From the NCBI GenBank assembly GCA_015064695.1, contig SVRS01000020.1, positions 1-38,613 of the forward strand: DNA of 38,613 nucleotides. The letters run 5' to 3'. This document shows positions 35,642 to 38,613 of this stretch, piece by piece. The translations under genes and the position numbers were made by a program. How positions within the stretch are numbered: the first letter of the stretch is position 1; the number at the start of each line of letters is the position of its first letter. Source of the stretch: Oscillospiraceae bacterium. GTDB lineage: Bacteria; Bacillota; Clostridia; Oscillospirales; CAG-272. The notes beneath the pieces are model-generated. The model saw only the letters and a program-made list of their open reading frames with translations. It did not search any database and was not told where the DNA came from.

Positions 35642-36394
35642 ATGAAGGGAAAATTAAAGGAATACATTGATACCGTTTTTGCTGATGCGGAACGGCGCGC
35701 GCCCGATCATTTGCGGGTGCGGGAGCTGAAGGAGGAGATCCTGCAGAACATCTATGACCGTTACGACGATCAGATTGCCCTGGGAAGGACGCCTGCGGCA
35801 GCATACAATATCGCGATAGCGGGAGTGGGGGACGTGACCGACCTGTTGGATGACGTGGTCGGTGCGCCGAATGGGACGGAACGTGCGGAGTCTGATATGC
35901 AGAATCCGTCCGTCAAAAGACCGTTGAATGCGGAGGAGCTGGAGACCGTGCGCCGCTACAAATCGAGATCAGCCGTGATCGTGTCGGTGTCGGTGGCGAT
36001 GTACATCATTTGTTGGCTTCCGCTGGCGCTCTTAGATGGTTTTGGAGGAATGATCAGCACGACGATTGGCCTGGGGATCATGTTTTTGATGATTGCTGCA
36101 GCGACCGGTCTGATCATATACAATGCTATGAGCAAGCCAAAATTTGATGCAAATGTGGAAAACTGGGATGATGATGATGACGACGATGACGACGACGATG
36201 ATGACGGTGATCGTAAGCACGACGCCCGATCGCCTGCATACAAGTCGATCAGCGGAGCTCTGTGGTTGCTGACGACCTGTGCATATTTTTTGATCAGCTT
36301 CGGAACAGGGGCGTGGAGCATTACCTGGATGATGTTCCTGATTGCTACGGCGCTGGATAACGTGATCAAGGCGTTTTTTGATTTGAGGAGGTAA
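35642..36394 (+). CDS. HAAS-domain (DUF1700-like) membrane protein
   Basis: The 250-residue protein has an N-terminal helical HAAS-type domain (KLKEYIDTVFADAERRAPDHLRVRELKEEILQNIYDRYDDQIALGRTP, then YNIAIAGVGDVTDLLDDV), which in this family partners with PadR regulators. Four membrane helices follow: about 113-132, 140-160, and two more near 205-245. A run of 13 consecutive Asp (about residues 176-188) separates the membrane pairs. GGGAGG precedes the ATG at 35642; the track's earlier TTG start is rejected. Likely a sensor or transducer for the PadR circuit. It ends 9 nt before the DUF4097 gene. Confidence 0.85.
   Translation: MKGKLKEYIDTVFADAERRAPDHLRVRELKEEILQNIYDRYDDQIALGRTPAAAYNIAIAGVGDVTDLLDDVVGAPNGTERAESDMQNPSVKRPLNAEELETVRRYKSRSAVIVSVSVAMYIICWLPLALLDGFGGMISTTIGLGIMFLMIAAATGLIIYNAMSKPKFDANVENWDDDDDDDDDDDDDGDRKHDARSPAYKSISGALWLLTTCAYFLISFGTGAWSITWMMFLIATALDNVIKAFFDLRR
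36167..36205 (+). repeat. GAY microsatellite encoding 13 Asp
   Basis: Thirteen consecutive GAT/GAC codons form a trinucleotide tract within the HAAS gene; slippage could alter the length of the acidic loop. Confidence 0.85.
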
Positions 36395-36403
36395 CGGCAG
36401 ACT

Positions 36404-37330
36404 ATGGGAAATATCTACGGTAACGACGCATATAATAATGGAAGAAAAGAGAAAAAAATCTCCGGATCGGCTGTGGCTCGAATCGTTATTTGGTCGGTGG
36501 TGTTCTTTCTTCTGGTGGGGGTGTTTGCCGCGGCTATGCTGGGGAATTTCCTGGGAGGCACCCTTTTTGCGGGAGGTCGGATCCACCTGGGTGATTGGTA
36601 TTTCGATGATGATTTTAACGTGGGAAACGGAGTGTTTTCCGGCAAGATCCGTGAATTATCCATTGATTGGGTTGCGGGGAACGTGACGGTTATGGCTACG
36701 GATGGGGAAGAAATTCGTATCACCGAGGATTATGACGGCGACGATGATGCGTACTCGCTGCGCTGGCAAGCAGAGGATGGGAAGCTGAGCGTGAAATATT
36801 GCAAGCCGACGATCAAAACTGCACTATTCGGAAGCAAAGCACCAAGCAAGAATCTGACGGTGCTTATCCCGGAGGCCCTGTTGAATGAGTTGGACGAGAT
36901 TCAGATCTCCACGGTTTCCGCTGCGCAGGACGTTCGCGTGTCGGCACGGGAATTGGATATTGAGACGGTGTCTGGCAAAACGACTATTTCGGGAGATTAC
37001 GATGCGGTGGAGATTGAAACGGTCAGCGGAAACGTGGACCTCAAAGGATACGTGAAGCGAGCCACCTTTGATGGCGTATCGGCGCGGATTGAGCTTTCGC
37101 TGCGGGCACAGGCTGAACGCGTGAGCTTGGAGACGGTCAGCGGAGATATGCGCTTGATCCTTCCGGAAAGCACCACTGGCTTTCGTGTGGATACAGACTC
37201 GTTGAGCGGAAGCACGGAAATACGAGGCTTTGATGGAGGCACAAGCAAAACCTGGGGAGATGGAAGCATGAAGATCGATGTGGATAGTGTAAGCGGTAAA
37301 CTAATAATTGAAAAGGAAACAAAAGATTGA
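36404..37330 (+). CDS. DUF4097-family membrane-anchored beta-helix protein
   Basis: The 308-residue protein has one membrane helix (about 26-49) and an extracellular or cytoplasmic C-terminal domain of parallel beta-helix repeats with the DUF4097 signature: ELDIETVSGKTTISGDYDAVEIETVSGNVDLKGYV, VSLETVSGDMRLILPEST and VDTDSLSGSTEIRGF. In Bacillota such proteins (YvlB/LiaX-like) are tied to envelope stress sensing. GAGGAGG upstream lies in the preceding gene's last codons. Its stop TGA shares a base with the next gene's start (TGATG). Confidence 0.88.
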   Translation: MGNIYGNDAYNNGRKEKKISGSAVARIVIWSVVFFLLVGVFAAAMLGNFLGGTLFAGGRIHLGDWYFDDDFNVGNGVFSGKIRELSIDWVAGNVTVMATDGEEIRITEDYDGDDDAYSLRWQAEDGKLSVKYCKPTIKTALFGSKAPSKNLTVLIPEALLNELDEIQISTVSAAQDVRVSARELDIETVSGKTTISGDYDAVEIETVSGNVDLKGYVKRATFDGVSARIELSLRAQAERVSLETVSGDMRLILPESTTGFRVDTDSLSGSTEIRGFDGGTSKTWGDGSMKIDVDSVSGKLIIEKETKD

Positions 37331-38010
37331 TGAATATTGATGAAAAGGCTCAAAAAAAGAATGAAGCTGTAAAGGTTGTGTGCTTTACCGGGCATCGAAA
37401 TATATCCGGCGGGGCGGCGGAACGCTTGCTGGTGTTGCTGAAGGAAACGATTTCTGAGTTGTGCGAACGCGGCGCTACGGTCTTTCGGGCGGGCGGCGCA
37501 ATGGGATTTGATACGCTGGCGGCTTTGGCTGTATTAGATATGAAGGAAACGTATCCACAACTACGCTTGGAGCTGATTCTGCCTTGCCGTAATCAGACTG
37601 ACGGCTGGAACGATGTAAGCAGACAGGTCTACGATTATATCCTGCAGAGGGCGGACGAGCATCGGTTCTTGTTTGACTCCTATATGGAAGGCTGCATGCT
37701 GGAGCGGGATCGAAAGCTGGTTGAGGGGAGTGACGTGTGCGTGGCCTACTGTGCCCAAAGTCAAGGCGGAACTGCGTATACCTATACACTTGCTCTGCGC
37801 GCGGACGTGGAAACGATTAATTTGTATGATCAACTGCGTGACGTGGAAGCGGACATGGATGAGGATGCAGACATGGACGAAGATGCAGACATGGATGAGG
37901 ATGCAGACATGGACGAAGATGCAGACATGGATGAAGACGTTGATGAGAGTATGGAAGATTCGCCGGACGATTTTATGGACGAGGATGTGGACGAAAACGC
38001 GGAAGAGTGA
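37330..38010 (+). CDS. SLOG-fold (DUF1273/YpsA-like) protein with acidic hexapeptide tail
   Basis: The 226-residue protein starts at the ATG that overlaps the previous TGA by one base. Residues about 15-165 match SLOG proteins: VCFTGHRN (the nucleotide-binding TGHR), FRAGGAMGFDTLAA, LELILPCRNQ, DRKLVEGSDVCVAY, SQGGTAYTYTLA. SLOG proteins bind or cut nucleotide-derived ligands; YpsA homologues are linked to cell division. The last ~55 residues are almost all acidic, including five ADMDED hexapeptides and DD/DE clusters. Nothing similar is known to me in YpsA. Located at the end of the PadR operon with a terminator after it. Confidence 0.85.
   Translation: MNIDEKAQKKNEAVKVVCFTGHRNISGGAAERLLVLLKETISELCERGATVFRAGGAMGFDTLAALAVLDMKETYPQLRLELILPCRNQTDGWNDVSRQVYDYILQRADEHRFLFDSYMEGCMLERDRKLVEGSDVCVAYCAQSQGGTAYTYTLALRADVETINLYDQLRDVEADMDEDADMDEDADMDEDADMDEDADMDEDVDESMEDSPDDFMDEDVDENAEE
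37849..37938 (+). repeat. Five tandem 18-bp repeats (ADMDED)5
   Basis: Five 18-bp units alternate between GATGAGGAT and GACGAAGAT endings, so a 36-bp double unit is repeated. Unit number is likely to vary between strains. Confidence 0.9.
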
Positions 38011-38021
38011 ATATTGATCTG

Positions 38022-38066
38022 AGCTGGGGCGTGTCCTTGGAGGAGATGCTCCGGCTTTTCCTTTTT
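38022..38066 (+). terminator. Terminator of the PadR operon
   Basis: A 15-bp stem (38022-38036 with 38042-38056, three G-U pairs, one mismatch) with loop TTGGA is followed by TTTTCCTTTTT. Confidence 0.8.
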
Positions 38067-38161
38067 GGAAACAGAGTTTGCGCACTTTGCACAAAAACAC
38101 GACGACAAATTTATGACAAAGTGCCAGCAATGCCGAAGTGGAAAAAAGTTGAAAAAAGGGG

Positions 38162-38190
38162 TTGACAAAAGGGGAAAGAAGTGCTATAAT
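38162..38190 (+). promoter_or_regulatory. Tandem promoter P1 (rRNA-type)
   Basis: TTGACA (38162-38167), 17-bp spacer, TGCTATAAT (TATAAT 38185-38190). Upstream GTTGAAAAAAGGG is a shortened version of the modules before P2-P4. Confidence 0.88.
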
Positions 38191-38272
38191 ATGCGAGCAC
38201 TAAACGAGAGGCGCCCGCGGGAGACGCGAAACAGGCCGTCGCGAGGTGCGAGCAACCCCGAAAAAGGTCACG

Positions 38273-38303
38273 AAAAAAGTTGGAAAAACTTTTGGAAAAC
38301 CTC
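38273..38303. repeat. A-tract upstream module of P2, copied before P3 and P4
   Basis: The unit (A5-6, GTTG, A5-6, CTTTTG, A4-5, CCYC) lies at 38273-38303, again at about 38377-38407, and at 38487-38517, ending directly at each -35. A-tracts recur at roughly 10-bp steps, which gives curved, UP-element-like DNA. A wider homology (CCCCGAAA...TCACGAAAAAG) links the P2 and P3 units, so a ~104-bp unit was probably duplicated. Confidence 0.8.
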
Positions 38304-38332
38304 TTGACAAACGAAAAGAGATGTGATATAAT
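38304..38332 (+). promoter_or_regulatory. Tandem promoter P2 (rRNA-type)
   Basis: TTGACA (38304-38309), 17-bp spacer, TGATATAAT (TATAAT 38327-38332). Confidence 0.9.
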
Positions 38333-38407
38333 GTTCGGGTCGCTTTCCGAAAGGAAGGAACCCCGAAAGAAATCACGAAAAAGTTGAAAAAACTTTTGAA
38401 AAACCTC

Positions 38408-38436
38408 TTGACAAATGAAGAGAGATGTGATATAAT
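38408..38436 (+). promoter_or_regulatory. Tandem promoter P3 (rRNA-type)
   Basis: TTGACA (38408-38413), 17-bp spacer, TGATATAAT (TATAAT 38431-38436). Confidence 0.9.
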
Positions 38437-38517
38437 AGTCGGGCACTTCCGCCGAAAGGCGAGGGGAACGGATCGAGAGAGCCTTGAAAAAAGTTGAAAA
38501 AACTTTTGAAAAACCCC

Positions 38518-38546
38518 TTGACAAATAAAACGGAATGTGATATAAT
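38518..38546 (+). promoter_or_regulatory. Tandem promoter P4 (rRNA-type)
   Basis: TTGACA (38518-38523), 17-bp spacer, TGATATAAT (TATAAT 38541-38546). The transcript leader reads into GATCATTGACAATTGAACA at 38592-38610, a motif typical of pre-rRNA leaders of Clostridia (boxA-like), so the 16S gene is expected just beyond the window. Confidence 0.88.
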
Positions 38547-38613
38547 ATGCAGGTCGCGCAAAACGCGGCTTGAGCGAGCGAGGCTCGCGCAGATCATTGA
38601 CAATTGAACAACA

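Noticed and set aside
38150..38613. Repeats at the window end as a CRISPR array
   Set aside because: The repeats contain -35 and -10 elements at fixed 17-bp spacing and differ in unit length; no cas genes are near.

Overview
This window looks like a chromosomal segment of a low-to-mid GC Bacillota bacterium, most likely class Clostridia (gut-type, Oscillospirales/Christensenellales-like; the exact order cannot be settled from the sequence alone). The evidence is: near-perfect sigma-A promoters (TTGACA-17-TATAAT) with AGGAGG ribosome sites; a large Firmicutes-type SRP RNA next to dnaX-ybaB-recR; an L10 leader on rplJ-rplL; MerR and PadR regulators; a PadR/HAAS/DUF4097 operon; and many degradative glycoside hydrolases. 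No phage, plasmid, IS transposase or CRISPR is visible.

Layout. 1-3102: an autoregulated MerR-type regulator followed by two membrane-protein genes. 3103-3640: folded intergenic elements and the rplL terminator. 3723-5070: rplL-rplJ (minus) with L10 leader and promoter. 5144-7730: three minus-strand membrane proteins, two of them an overlapping paralogous pair. 7915-9951: a divergent GyrB/ParE-like topoisomerase B subunit without a linked A subunit, divergent from a secreted GH25 lysozyme with Cys-rich repeats (10202-11686). 11853-13260: two identical tRNA-Thr genes, rpsU and two very small membrane proteins, each unit with its own promoter and terminator. 13278-14684: a MATE exporter. 14898-20007 (minus): hypothetical gene, uvrA and a cytosolic GH35 beta-galactosidase, the last two overlapping by ATGA. 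20208-22428 (minus): a PHP-domain phosphoesterase with small membrane and zinc-ribbon proteins. 22693-24702: uvrB. 24968-27760: a URO-D-family protein, a xylose-isomerase-like TIM barrel and a small unknown. 27844-31677: SRP RNA, a GH43-like fragment, dnaX-ybaB-recR. 31744-34933 (minus): a lipoprotein endonuclease/exonuclease/phosphatase-fold protein and a lipoprotein GH16 glucanase. 35262-38010: PadR regulator, HAAS membrane protein, DUF4097 protein and a SLOG-fold protein with an acidic hexapeptide tail. 38162-38613: four tandem strong promoters with duplicated A-tract upstream modules, most likely the head of an rRNA operon whose 16S gene lies beyond the window.

Themes. DNA repair and recombination genes (uvrA, uvrB, recR, dnaX) and translation genes (rpsU, rplJL, SRP RNA, tRNA, rRNA promoters) are mixed with saccharide-degrading enzymes (GH16, GH25, GH35, GH43-like) and several uncharacterised membrane proteins. 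Intergenic regions carry at least two families of short, highly folded dispersed elements; three of these are bounded by terminal inverted repeats, two of which begin ATAC(T/G)AATC. The best candidates for something undescribed are the SLOG-containing PadR operon, the orphan divergent topoisomerase B subunit, the paralogous membrane pair, and the TIR-bounded intergenic elements.
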